Below, piece by piece: positions 7,025 to 14,559 of a DNA stretch of 56,486 nt. Every line of letters starts with the position of its first letter. Position 1 is the stretch's first letter. The notes under the pieces were generated by a model. The model made no database searches. It was not told the origin of the DNA and saw nothing but the letters and a program-made list of their open reading frames with translations. Source of the DNA: Candidatus Curtissbacteria bacterium RIFCSPLOWO2_02_41_11 (GTDB lineage: Bacteria; Patescibacteriota; Microgenomatia; Curtissbacterales; GWA2-41-24); contig MFBU01000002.1 of assembly GCA_001775055.1 (NCBI GenBank), positions 1-56,486 on the forward strand, given 5' to 3'. The translations under genes were made by a program, and so were the position numbers.

Positions 7025-7903
7025 TTATTTTTTACCTCTGATGACTGTCACCAAATCTACAAATGAAAAGGCAATTTCACGGCCTATTAATTTTACCAAA
7101 ATTAAGATCAAGTTTGCCAAGTAGTAAGGAAAAAGCAAAATCGATCTTGCGACGTTATCTGCTTCCATAATTGATGTAAAAGTCCTTCTTAATTTTAAAA
7201 CCCCCAGTAAAAACAGGGCAAAAAACATCTTTAAATCCTGCCAAGGTCTCCTTTTGGCAAGTAGATACCAAGAAACAATCCCAAAAACCAGAAAAACACT
7301 GGGGATTGCCAATTCGTATAAAAAAAGCCTCGTAATTACCGGATTCCCTTTTAAAACTACAAACAGGACATTTAAAAGCGAAACCGAAACCAGTAAAAAA
7401 CAGGCAAAAAAACCATGATGTCTTTTTTGACGCGCAAGGTTCTTCATAAACCAAAAAATAACCAAATAGCCTAAAAATTTGTATAAACTGAGGCTAAATA
7501 TATTCTTTGATAACAAACCAACTACATAAAAACCAATTGAGCATAAAGCTACTCCAAAAACAATTGGTGCAGAAGCTAAATCGAAAATTTGCCAGAAATT
7601 AATTTTTTGCGATTTTAAATAAATCTGTCCTGAGACTATTGCCCCAAAAAGTGCGCCCCACCAGTTAAAAGAGCCATAGATATTAAAAAAAATAAGACGT
7701 GTTATCGACCATTGATAAATGTTGGCAGAAAGCAAAAAGTCAAAAATTCTGCCAAATATCAAGCCACCCACAAAAGCTATTGTCAACAAATCAAATAATA
7801 TATTTGATTCAAAAAGTTCGTGCCTGCCGGCTCGCCAGTAAAGAAAAACTCCCACAAATATACCTAGAGTAATTATCAGCGGATGAAGATATGGTAAAAG
7901 CAT
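7025..7903 (-). CDS. Lgt-like (prolipoprotein diacylglyceryl transferase family) membrane protein with altered active site
   Basis: 292 aa, seven or more TM helices. The overall pattern follows Lgt: GGLIFGRIFDFL (residues 46-57) matches the GARLGYVLF region, GSFNWWGAL (77-85) occupies the place of the FHGGL box, and ALCSIGFYVVGL (119-130) the place of GRIGNFINGE. In E. coli Lgt, His103, Arg143 and Asn146 in these boxes are essential or important; here they are replaced. First gene of the operon with traR and lspA, which fits lipoprotein maturation. It may be a diverged Lgt or a non-catalytic relative. Promoter not clear. Confidence 0.7.
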   Translation of the reverse strand: MLLPYLHPLIITLGIFVGVFLYWRAGRHELFESNILFDLLTIAFVGGLIFGRIFDFLLSANIYQWSITRLIFFNIYGSFNWWGALFGAIVSGQIYLKSQKINFWQIFDLASAPIVFGVALCSIGFYVVGLLSKNIFSLSLYKFLGYLVIFWFMKNLARQKRHHGFFACFLLVSVSLLNVLFVVLKGNPVITRLFLYELAIPSVFLVFGIVSWYLLAKRRPWQDLKMFFALFLLGVLKLRRTFTSIMEADNVARSILLFPYYLANLILILVKLIGREIAFSFVDLVTVIRGKK

Positions 7904-7941
7904 GTTTTAACTTTGCCAATTATAACAAGAGGCTAAAATTC

Positions 7942-7970
7942 TTGCTTAGAGACAAAATGTGTGCTAAGAT
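7942..7970 (+). promoter_or_regulatory. Predicted promoter for the 8005 gene
   Basis: -35 TTGCTT (7942-7947), 17-nt spacer, -10 TAAGAT (7965-7970). The predicted start of transcription (~7977) is just before a hairpin at 7981. Confidence 0.45.
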
Positions 7971-7980
7971 AATTTGTACA

Positions 7981-8001
7981 AACCAGAGCTTTCTGGTTTT
8001 T
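7981..8001 (+). terminator. Terminator-like hairpin just before a start codon
   Basis: Perfect 7-bp stem AACCAGA / TCTGGTT with loop GCTT, followed by TTTT, ending 3 nt before the ATG at 8005. On the plus strand it has the shape of an intrinsic terminator; on the minus strand no T-run follows. It would be the 5' end of the predicted mRNA, so it may act as an attenuator, an RNA stabiliser or a start-site occluding structure. Confidence 0.5.
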
Positions 8002-8004
8002 TAG

Positions 8005-8490
8005 ATGACTGCAACAGCACACGCTTTAATTGGCGCTTCAATCGCCGTCAAAGTCGTAAATCCCATACTCGGCATCCCCTTGGCTATCATTTCGCATTTT
8101 GTTGCTGATCTGATTCCTCACTGGGATGCTGGTACTAATCACCGTCAAAAATCGCTCATGCGACTGCGAGTTGAGGCTGCCCTTGATGTTCTTCTTGGTT
8201 TCGCCCTAGTTTACTTAATTTTTCGAAATCTAGTTGATCCTCGCTACCTTTTTGTAATGGTTATTGCCGCCCAACTCCCCGATTGGCTAGAAGCACCCTC
8301 TTTTATGTTTAATATCAACGTTCCGCCCTTCTCTTGGCTTGATTGGCTTGGCCACAAAATCCAATCGCGCCTGGCACTGCCTTGGGGGTTAGTTACTCAA
8401 ATCGTCGTCGTCGGATTATTGCTAGTAGCTACAGTCAGCTTTGCCCCAGTTGATAATCTTTTAGCAAGCCTCATCTTCGCCACCAATTAA
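8005..8490 (+). CDS. Membrane-bound metal-dependent hydrolase-like protein
   Basis: 161 aa, four hydrophobic segments. His and Asp residues are arranged as in the YdjM-like family of predicted membrane metal-dependent hydrolases: TAHALIGASIA (residues 4-14), ISHFVADLIPHWD (29-41) and AAQLPDWLEAP (91-101). The substrate is unknown. It is monocistronic and divergent from the lgt-like gene. No Shine-Dalgarno is seen; a hairpin covers the leader. Confidence 0.75.
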   Translation: MTATAHALIGASIAVKVVNPILGIPLAIISHFVADLIPHWDAGTNHRQKSLMRLRVEAALDVLLGFALVYLIFRNLVDPRYLFVMVIAAQLPDWLEAPSFMFNINVPPFSWLDWLGHKIQSRLALPWGLVTQIVVVGLLLVATVSFAPVDNLLASLIFATN

Positions 8491-8524
8491 AAGGTCTGAC
8501 CCTAAAACGGCTTATTGGAACAAT

Positions 8525-9085
8525 TTATTTTGCCCGCTCGACATATTCGCCGATTCTGGTGTCAACCCGAACAACTTCTCCTATTTTTATAAAAAGTGGA
8601 ACCTTTACCGTCAACCCATTCTCCAAAACCGCATCCTTGTATGTCGCCCCGACTGTATTACCGCGGGCTGAACCACCGGTTTGAGCAACTTTGTATTCCA
8701 GGATTTTGGGGATTTCGATATACAGAGGCTTATCAGCTACGGCAAACAAAGTCAGCTCCATCCCCTCTTTTAAGAATTTTGCCATATCCTCAACCAACCG
8801 TTTATCAACTGCGAATTGATCATAACTGACCAGATCCATCAAATGATAACCCTGGTTGTCCTGATATAAATACTGAACTTTCTTTCGCTCCAGATTTACT
8901 TCTTGGACCCGCGCACCAGTTTGGAAAGTCTTTTCAATTGTAGCACCGGTTGGCAGGTTCTTAACTTTAACTTTGACCGTACCACTACCTCGCCCCATTT
9001 TAATGTGTTCATAAGAAAGGACAAGAAAAACTTGTCCTCGATCTTCAAAAGCAGTGCCAGCACGCAAATCTGTAACAGAGATCAT
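8525..9085 (-). CDS. efp: Elongation factor P
   Basis: 186 aa, full length, with the KOW-like domain I (MISVTDLRAGTAFEDRGQVF), OB domain II and C-terminal domain III ending GEVVRVDTRIGEYVERAK. EF-P helps the ribosome form peptide bonds at consecutive prolines. At the loop tip that carries the modified residue (Lys34 in E. coli) this protein has Arg32 in KMGRGSG, the residue type that is rhamnosylated by EarP in some bacteria; no earP, epmA or epmB gene is seen in the window. The start overlaps the nif3 stop (ATGA). Confidence 0.96.
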   Translation of the reverse strand: MISVTDLRAGTAFEDRGQVFLVLSYEHIKMGRGSGTVKVKVKNLPTGATIEKTFQTGARVQEVNLERKKVQYLYQDNQGYHLMDLVSYDQFAVDKRLVEDMAKFLKEGMELTLFAVADKPLYIEIPKILEYKVAQTGGSARGNTVGATYKDAVLENGLTVKVPLFIKIGEVVRVDTRIGEYVERAK

Positions 9086-10074
9086 TTTCTTTTCGTTTTG
9101 GAAGTAGACGATTGAGGCTTTAATCGACTAACCCTGATTAATCCTGAAGTTGGGATAACACTGATTCCCTGCCTTTCCAATTCATCCAAGAACAAATTAG
9201 CACCGATTGAATCGGAAACCATGTGTCCGGCAACCACTACATTTATATGATGTTTTTTTGCTTCCTCCCGATGCTCTTCCGAAGTATGCATGGAGATGAT
9301 TGTGCCAACACCCGCATGAGACAGTCTTTCGTAAATCTCCTTGGCTCCTTCTGTTCCGCCGGTAAATTCGGCAACCGCCACGCGGCCAGCCCGATTTTTT
9401 TCACTGCCGGTGTAAAGCATTGGTCCGGCTTTGTACTTAATTGCCTGTTTATACTCTGGAATCGAGCGCAAAATATCCATGACATCGCCAACCATCTCGT
9501 GCTCGCGTTTTTCAAAAATATCGGCCATAAAGCGCCAGCTTAAATTATCCCAAACAGTGTGAATACACATTAAGGGAAAACCCAAAATTCTGGCAGCATC
9601 AACACTACGGTAATGATTAATCGGGCCGATCTTACGCCTAACTTCGCTGATTCGCTCTCGCATCATCCCCTCGGCAACATTAATTGGCACACCGTATGAA
9701 GCCAAAAGATCAACTTGTAAATCCATCACTTCGTGGAGTGAGGACAAAGCACCGCCTGCAGGATGATGGGCAATTAAAAGATCAATCCCCTCGCCTTTTT
9801 CGTTTAATCGATCAGCCAAAACTACCTCACCGGTATCAAAGTCAATACCGGCCATCACTTTATCAACATTTGTCGATGGATCGCCAAACAAAATGCGAGT
9901 GTCAGAATAGGGATTTTTGAGATTTTCTAAATCAAAATCTTCTTTCTTTCGCTCTGGTAGTTCCTCATAGCTCTTCTTTTGTCTCTCAAGATATTTTTGC
10001 ACACCCTTCTTGCCGCGCGGATCAGCGCCAGTTCCCATGTTGATAGCCAGATCATAAATCTCTTGGATCGTCAT
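9082..10074 (-). CDS. NIF3/DUF34 family protein
   Basis: 330 aa. Metal-ligand motifs of the NIF3 family are visible: IAHHPAGG (residues ~100-107), EFTGGTEGAKE (~236-246) and a C-terminal AGHMVSDSIGANLFLDEL (~283-300). Members bind two metals and are often annotated as type 2 GTP cyclohydrolase I, but their cellular role is unsettled. An N-terminal extension with charged residues (GKKGVQKYLERQKKS) precedes the core. It forms a translationally coupled pair with efp (4-nt overlap), nif3 first. Confidence 0.88.
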   Translation of the reverse strand: MTIQEIYDLAINMGTGADPRGKKGVQKYLERQKKSYEELPERKKEDFDLENLKNPYSDTRILFGDPSTNVDKVMAGIDFDTGEVVLADRLNEKGEGIDLLIAHHPAGGALSSLHEVMDLQVDLLASYGVPINVAEGMMRERISEVRRKIGPINHYRSVDAARILGFPLMCIHTVWDNLSWRFMADIFEKREHEMVGDVMDILRSIPEYKQAIKYKAGPMLYTGSEKNRAGRVAVAEFTGGTEGAKEIYERLSHAGVGTIISMHTSEEHREEAKKHHINVVVAGHMVSDSIGANLFLDELERQGISVIPTSGLIRVSRLKPQSSTSKTKRK

Positions 10075-10088
10075 GATAAAGGAAATGA

Positions 10089-10094
10089 TATAAT
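10089..10094 (+). promoter_or_regulatory. -10 box of the tRNA-Leu transcript
   Basis: Consensus TATAAT 54 nt before the mature tRNA. No close -35 match with normal spacing (TTGGAT at 10063 is 20 nt away). The decayed tRNA-Leu piece lies between this box and the tRNA. Confidence 0.4.
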
Positions 10095-10113
10095 AATTGA
10101 GCTTAAAAATCCA

Positions 10114-10144
10114 GCCGATGTGGTGGAATTGACACCAGTCTAAA
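10114..10144 (+). pseudogene. Remnant of the 5' half of a second tRNA-Leu
   Basis: The stretch beginning GCCGATGTGGTGGAATTG matches the acceptor 5' strand and D-arm start of tRNA-Leu, very like the intact gene 34 nt downstream, but lacks about four D-loop bases and has no anticodon arm, variable arm or acceptor 3' strand. It is therefore a non-functional fragment located in the leader of the real tRNA transcript. Confidence 0.6.
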
Positions 10145-10147
10145 TTT

Positions 10148-10232
10148 GCCGAGGTGATGGAATGGTAGACATGTGGGTCTCAAAAACCCATGGGAGTAAA
10201 ATCCCGTGAGAGTTCGAATCTCTCCCTCGGCA
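10148..10232 (+). tRNA. tRNA-Leu (anticodon CAA)
   Basis: Acceptor GCCGAGG pairs with CCTCGGC at the 3' end, with discriminator A at 10232. The anticodon stem TGGGT/ACCCA closes the loop CTCAAAA, giving anticodon CAA (reads UUG). A long variable arm (GGGAGTAAAATCCC region) marks a class II tRNA, and the T-arm contains GTTCGAATC. CCA is not encoded. Cognate amino acid: leucine. Confidence 0.95.
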
Positions 10233-10244
10233 CAAGACCTATAG

Positions 10245-10273
10245 TTGATATAAGACCACTATTTTGTTATAAT
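10245..10273 (+). promoter_or_regulatory. Strong predicted promoter for the 10282 gene
   Basis: -35 TTGATA (10245-10250), 17-nt spacer, perfect -10 TATAAT (10268-10273). The start of transcription would fall within about 2 nt of the ATG at 10282, giving a leaderless mRNA. Confidence 0.65.
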
Positions 10274-10281
10274 CTTCCTCT

Positions 10282-11184
10282 ATGTCTACGCATAGAGAGA
10301 GGGAAGGCTCCCAAAATCGTGTAGAGGCAAATATTCATCTCCTTGGTGAACTTGTTGCCGAAAAGAACAGGGATTCAAAAGAAAAGATCAAGATGATAGA
10401 AGATCTGAAAATCTTGTCTGCCCCAGATGACGCCCTAATCAAACTTGCCATGCTTCGAATGGATACCCAGCAATTGGTAGATACTCTTCCTGCCAAGCAA
10501 GAAATCATTGCTGATATCATTCGCAGATACGCTATTGAAACCGAAATAGATGAAAATTTTTTAAGACAGATGTTAATTATTGCAGACAGACATTTAAAAA
10601 CCCCTGAAGAGGAAAGAGACGAGGAGTTTTTACGGCAAGAACAGGAAGTGGTCACAAACGTGATAAACAGCTTGAATGACAGAAGAGCCAGAGAAAGACT
10701 TACCAGAGAAAATGAACAAAAACACGAAGTTGAAATAAGCGGTGGACGAGTTTTTAACTTTTTTGTTTCGCAAGACGGAGAAAGTGTTCGAATGGATCTT
10801 CCAATAATAACTGACCCAAACAAAACAAGGGTAGCAATCGGTCCAGAAGCTGTAGTTGAAATACTTGGGGCAAAATTAACCTTTGAAGATTACGACAGAA
10901 TAGCAGAGACTCTACTTTCTTTTAAAGGTGGAGTAGGTAGGGTTATTCGGGCTTACGCTTTTGCTGTAGAAACATGGGCCGACTTATCATCGCAAGGCTT
11001 TGATGCAAGTGAGACCCGCGATAGCAGAAGACTAAGATCTTACGCAATTAGAAAAACCTTTAACGGTGAAGATCCTAAAATTGGGCCTTTCGTCGACATT
11101 CCTCTAAATTCAATATTTACATATGTTACCAAACGATATCCATTAATAGCCCTAAAAAATCCTCCACAACCGTTTAGCGAATAA
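10282..11184 (+). CDS. Hypothetical protein (300 aa)
   Basis: A long intact frame right after tRNA-Leu, driven by its own near-consensus promoter. Residues 1-155 are charged and almost entirely helical (Glu/Lys/Arg/Leu-rich, with LRQMLIIADRHLKTPEEERD); residues 160-300 look like a mixed alpha/beta domain with TRVAIGPEAVVEILGAKL. No TM segment, no signal peptide and no catalytic motif is recognised. Position downstream of a tRNA with a tRNA fragment beside it would suit an acquired gene, but no integrase or attachment repeat is visible. Confidence 0.75.
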   Translation: MSTHREREGSQNRVEANIHLLGELVAEKNRDSKEKIKMIEDLKILSAPDDALIKLAMLRMDTQQLVDTLPAKQEIIADIIRRYAIETEIDENFLRQMLIIADRHLKTPEEERDEEFLRQEQEVVTNVINSLNDRRARERLTRENEQKHEVEISGGRVFNFFVSQDGESVRMDLPIITDPNKTRVAIGPEAVVEILGAKLTFEDYDRIAETLLSFKGGVGRVIRAYAFAVETWADLSSQGFDASETRDSRRLRSYAIRKTFNGEDPKIGPFVDIPLNSIFTYVTKRYPLIALKNPPQPFSE

Positions 11185-11292
11185 TTTTGGATTTAGGCAA
11201 TTTTGAACCCAAAAAGTTCTCATCTTTCATTAAAATTTCGAAGGACAAGTAACATCGTCTAAAAACCGGCAGCAAACTTTGAGAATGTAACT

Positions 11293-12669
11293 TTAGGCTT
11301 CTGCAGTTACGCGCGGCTCGGGGGCTACTAGTTTTTGGCGTTTTTCAACTCCGTAAAACTTAACGCGTTCCGGCCGAAACATCATATCAATTTCACCGGT
11401 TGGCCCGTTGCGGTGTTTCTGAATATCCAATTTTACCTGTTCCATATTATCCGGGTCCGGCCGCCAGATAAACATCACCACATCGGCATCCTGCTCAATA
11501 GCTCCCGATTCCCTTAGATCCGCAAGCTGCGGCTTTTTAGTCCCTCGCTGCTCAACTGCCCGCGACAACTGCGAACATGCAAGAATCGGAATTTTAAGTT
11601 CTCTAGCCAAGTTTTTAAGATTCTGGGAAATTTCCGATACTTCCTGCACTCTGTTTTCCAGATGCCTACCAATAATAAGCTGCAGGTAATCAACGATTAA
11701 AAACGCAAGATTATGTTCCACCTGCAGGCGCCGGGCTTTAGTACGCATTTCCAAAATATTGGAAGCCGGTGTGTCGTCAATAAACAGCGGTGCGTCTGCC
11801 AAAACCCCCATCGCTTCTTGCAGTCGGTCAAAATCGCTATCGTCAAGCTTGCCGGTTTTAAGCTTCCAGGCATCAATTTCCGACTCTGAAACCAAAAGCC
11901 TGTCAACTAGTTCTTCTTTACTCATCTCCAGAGAAAAAATACCCACCGGCAAGCCTTCTTTGACGGCAACGTGGGCAGCAATATTTAAGGCCATCGAAGT
12001 TTTACCCTGCCCGGGACGGGATGCCAAGATTAAAAGATTGGAATTTTGCATGCCGGCAAGTTTACCGTCCAAATCCCAAAAACCGGTGGAAATTCCCCGC
12101 AGTCCCCCGGCCTTTCTGTGAAGCTCGTCAAGTCTGTCAAAACTTTCAGCCAGAGCGTCTTTTAAGGGAATAAAGTTTTGGCGCAAATGCTCCTGAGAAA
12201 GAGAAAAAACCGTCTGTTCGGTTTCATCCAAAATCGACCTGACATCGCCCCTTTCATCAAAAGCCGATTCGGAAATTTTGGCGCTGGCAGCAATTAGCCT
12301 ACGCTTAACAGAATGGTCGCGAACAATCTGGGCGTATTGGGCAATATGGGCGGAAGTCGGTACTGCCGATGCCAGCTGCGCGAGATATGCCGCTCCGCCG
12401 ACATCGTCAAAAGTGCCTCTTTTTTTAAGTTGGGCCGTTAAAGTTACCAAGTCGATTGGCTCGCGCCTCTCGTAAAGCTCCAAAATTGCCAAATAAATAT
12501 CGGTGTGTGCCTGTTTATAAAAATGCTCAGGTTTTAAGGCTTGCGCCACCGAAACGACGGCGTCTTTGTCGATTAAAATTGCGCCGATTATCGACTGCTC
12601 TGCTTCCAAATCTTGCGGTGGCACTCTGCCTGCTCGTCCGGTAAGCGGGCCAGCTGTTTGTTTAGCCAT
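11293..12669 (-). CDS. dnaB: Replicative DNA helicase DnaB
   Basis: 458 aa, typical length. N-terminal domain (residues ~17-120, PPQDLEAEQSIIGAILID) for hexamer and primase contacts; RecA-like C-terminal domain from ~190 with Walker A ASRPGQGKTS (216-225), Walker B FLIVDYLQLI (~320-330), and the DnaB ELRESGAIEQDADVV-type motif (here LRESGAIEQDADVVMFIWRP). No intein. It unwinds DNA ahead of the replication fork. It follows the metallo-hydrolase gene by 11 nt and is probably co-transcribed with it. Confidence 0.96.
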   Translation of the reverse strand: MAKQTAGPLTGRAGRVPPQDLEAEQSIIGAILIDKDAVVSVAQALKPEHFYKQAHTDIYLAILELYERREPIDLVTLTAQLKKRGTFDDVGGAAYLAQLASAVPTSAHIAQYAQIVRDHSVKRRLIAASAKISESAFDERGDVRSILDETEQTVFSLSQEHLRQNFIPLKDALAESFDRLDELHRKAGGLRGISTGFWDLDGKLAGMQNSNLLILASRPGQGKTSMALNIAAHVAVKEGLPVGIFSLEMSKEELVDRLLVSESEIDAWKLKTGKLDDSDFDRLQEAMGVLADAPLFIDDTPASNILEMRTKARRLQVEHNLAFLIVDYLQLIIGRHLENRVQEVSEISQNLKNLARELKIPILACSQLSRAVEQRGTKKPQLADLRESGAIEQDADVVMFIWRPDPDNMEQVKLDIQKHRNGPTGEIDMMFRPERVKFYGVEKRQKLVAPEPRVTAEA

Positions 12670-12680
12670 GTTGATATATC

Positions 12681-13340
12681 TTATTGTTTTTCTAAAACTG
12701 CAATTTCCACTTCTTCAGGTAATTTCTCGAAAGATATAGAAAGTTTGGAAACTGGTTCGATTTTTTCCTTACCCATGACCGTTAAAAATTTTGAAAGGTC
12801 GTCAAGATCAAATTTGAGACCCGCAAGCTTGTAATGCATCGGTATAACAATTTTAGGTTCAATCTGGGCGATAATATCCGGCGCGTCTTTGGCACTTATA
12901 GTGTAAATACCTCCCACCGGAATTAAAAGAACATCGCAAGTTGAAAGAGCCTCGGCCTGCTCCTGTGTCAGTTTTTTTTGGCCTAAATCTCCAAGATGAA
13001 CAATATTAACCTCATCAACAACTACATGATAAATCGTATTTTTGCCGCGTTCCTCTCCGTTTTTATCATCATGGAAACTGTCAATCCCCACAATATTGAC
13101 ACCAGAAATTTCATATTCTCCAGGACCTGAAATGACAAAGGGTGATTGATTATCGGCAGGACCTTGGATAACAGCCTCATTATTGTGATCTTTATGATCG
13201 TGACTTACGCAAACAATATCAGAGTCGATTTTTGGCAGACGAAGGCCTGTGAATTCGCCATCATAAGGATCAAAAACCACACTGGCGTTTTTGCCTTTGA
13301 CCTTAAAACATGACTGACCATACCACCAAATATCAACCAT
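12681..13340 (-). CDS. Metallo-beta-lactamase-fold hydrolase (UPF0173-like)
   Basis: 219 aa from ATG 13340 (MVDIWWYGQSCFKVKG). A longer in-frame extension to 13391 reads through a palindromic repeat and is not credible as protein. The metal site motif is HDHKDHN (residues ~47-53), with downstream GPGEYEISG, HLGDLG and a final IPMHYK histidine. Members are Zn-dependent hydrolases of unknown substrate resembling YtkL/UPF0173 proteins. It stands just before dnaB. Confidence 0.85.
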   Translation of the reverse strand: MVDIWWYGQSCFKVKGKNASVVFDPYDGEFTGLRLPKIDSDIVCVSHDHKDHNNEAVIQGPADNQSPFVISGPGEYEISGVNIVGIDSFHDDKNGEERGKNTIYHVVVDEVNIVHLGDLGQKKLTQEQAEALSTCDVLLIPVGGIYTISAKDAPDIIAQIEPKIVIPMHYKLAGLKFDLDDLSKFLTVMGKEKIEPVSKLSISFEKLPEEVEIAVLEKQ

Positions 13341-13347
13341 TAGTTTA

Positions 13348-13366
13348 TCCTGAACTTGTCGAAGGA
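13348..13366. repeat. Short palindromic repeat in a 5' leader
   Basis: TCCTGAACTTGTCGAAGGA (reverse TCCTTCGACAAGTTCAGGA), a short imperfect palindrome with TCCT/AGGA ends, lies 8 nt before the metallo-hydrolase ATG. It resembles the element in the DUF763 gene at 34639-34660 (TTCG...TCAGG core). I recall similar sequences as dispersed short repeats in many bacterial genomes. Confidence 0.5.
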
Positions 13367-13454
13367 CTAAAAAATAATAGCACAATTTCAAAATTGAAAG
13401 AAGAACTAAAATTGCCCAAAATATCCCCCTTGTGCTAAGCTAGGATACTAACTT

Positions 13455-13560
13455 GGAAGTGTGAAGTGTGAAATGAGAAAATAGATAATGAGGTGGGAAG
13501 TTGGAATAATCTCACATCACACTTCGATAATCTAGCTTCTCACTTCTCACATCTCACTTC
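13455..13560. repeat. Short-word repeat region with inverted arms
   Basis: Left block (13455-13477) repeats GAAGTGTGAAGTGTGAAATGAG; right blocks CTCACATCACACTTC (13511-13525) and CTTCTCACTTCTCACATCTCACTTC-like words (13536-13560) are their approximate reverse complements (13 of 15 positions). The region ends at the start of the next gene and could fold into a long imperfect hairpin. Confidence 0.55.
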
Positions 13561-13569
13561 GTGAGAATT

Positions 13570-14505
13570 ATGAAATCCTCTTTGGTCATCAACCGACTCG
13601 CCAAATACCTTGTGATTTTAATTTTGATAGCTTCCTTTCTTCTAGTCCTCTTTTGGCTTTGGCAAAGACAGCCCAAAATTACCAAAGAAAACAGCCAAAA
13701 TTTGACGACTCCTCAAACTAACCAAGAAGAAAAGGCCCAAGAATTTATCAAAAACCCAAAAGACAACTCAATTTTAGCTTCAAACAAAGTCAATATTGAA
13801 GGCCAAGCAGACCCAGATGGCTATGTGGCAATTTTAGCAAGCACTGATCAGGCTGTAGTAATAACAACTAGTGATGGTCAATTTTCAAAAGAAATTGAAC
13901 TTGGTCAAGGTTTAAATTTAGTTGAGGTTATTTCGATCTTGCCAGACTTTAAGCAAGATAAAAAACAGACACTGACCCTTCTGGTTTCTGGCGACAAAAG
14001 CCAAGGTGCAGTTTTTGCCGGTACAGTTAAATCTATTTTTGACACCTACCTGACTATCACGACGCCTACGGGTCAAAAAAACCTACGCAGCCAAAAATCC
14101 ACAAATATTATTCTGCCACCTGCTCCCAAAGATCAAGAAGAGGCTACTTCCCCATCTGGCATTAAGGCAATTAGGGTCGGTGACTATCTTATAGCCGAAG
14201 GAGAAATCTCCTCGCCTGATGAAATGACAACCACTAAAATCGAAGTTCTAAGAGAAGACAAACCTCAAAATAACAAAAAGTTAATGGTTGGCAGGATTTT
14301 AGTTTCCCCGCGTCAAAACCTGTTTTCAGTCAAAGATATAACTAACAGCGAAATCACCGAATTTGCTCTTTTCAAAAATACTCAAATTACAAAAGTTGAC
14401 AAAGAAGCAAAACCCCAGGACCTCACTAAAGACGCAAATGCCATCATCATTTATCACCAAGATGGCGATAAAAATTTGGTTGACTTAATTTATCTTCTAC
14501 CCTAA
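13570..14505 (+). CDS. Membrane-anchored beta-sandwich (Ig-like) protein
   Basis: 311 aa from ATG 13570 (a GTG at 13561 is possible). Residues ~7-28 form a TM anchor (YLVILILIASFLLVLFWLW). Residues ~60-140 fit a bacterial Ig/glucodextranase-B-like domain: FIKNPKDNSILASNKVNIEG, then DGQFSKEIELGQGLNLVEV. Residues ~145-310 carry two strand-rich modules beginning VFAGTVKSIFDTYLTIT and MVGRILVSPRQNLFSVKD, like DUF5666-type folds. It probably projects outside the membrane. Function unknown. Confidence 0.7.
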   Translation: MKSSLVINRLAKYLVILILIASFLLVLFWLWQRQPKITKENSQNLTTPQTNQEEKAQEFIKNPKDNSILASNKVNIEGQADPDGYVAILASTDQAVVITTSDGQFSKEIELGQGLNLVEVISILPDFKQDKKQTLTLLVSGDKSQGAVFAGTVKSIFDTYLTITTPTGQKNLRSQKSTNIILPPAPKDQEEATSPSGIKAIRVGDYLIAEGEISSPDEMTTTKIEVLREDKPQNNKKLMVGRILVSPRQNLFSVKDITNSEITEFALFKNTQITKVDKEAKPQDLTKDANAIIIYHQDGDKNLVDLIYLLP

Positions 14506-14559
14506 TTCCACTAGCCTCAATACCCAAAAACTAAACTCTGTAGTATCATTAAAACAAGC

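Noticed and set aside
7155-7454. 99-aa minus-strand frame within the lgt-like gene
   Set aside because: It lies wholly inside the lgt-like coding region in another frame, with no ribosome site or family match.
13341-13391. N-terminal extension of the metallo-hydrolase (17 residues)
   Set aside because: It is translated from a palindromic repeat and runs through its leader; the family starts at MVDIWWYGQSC.
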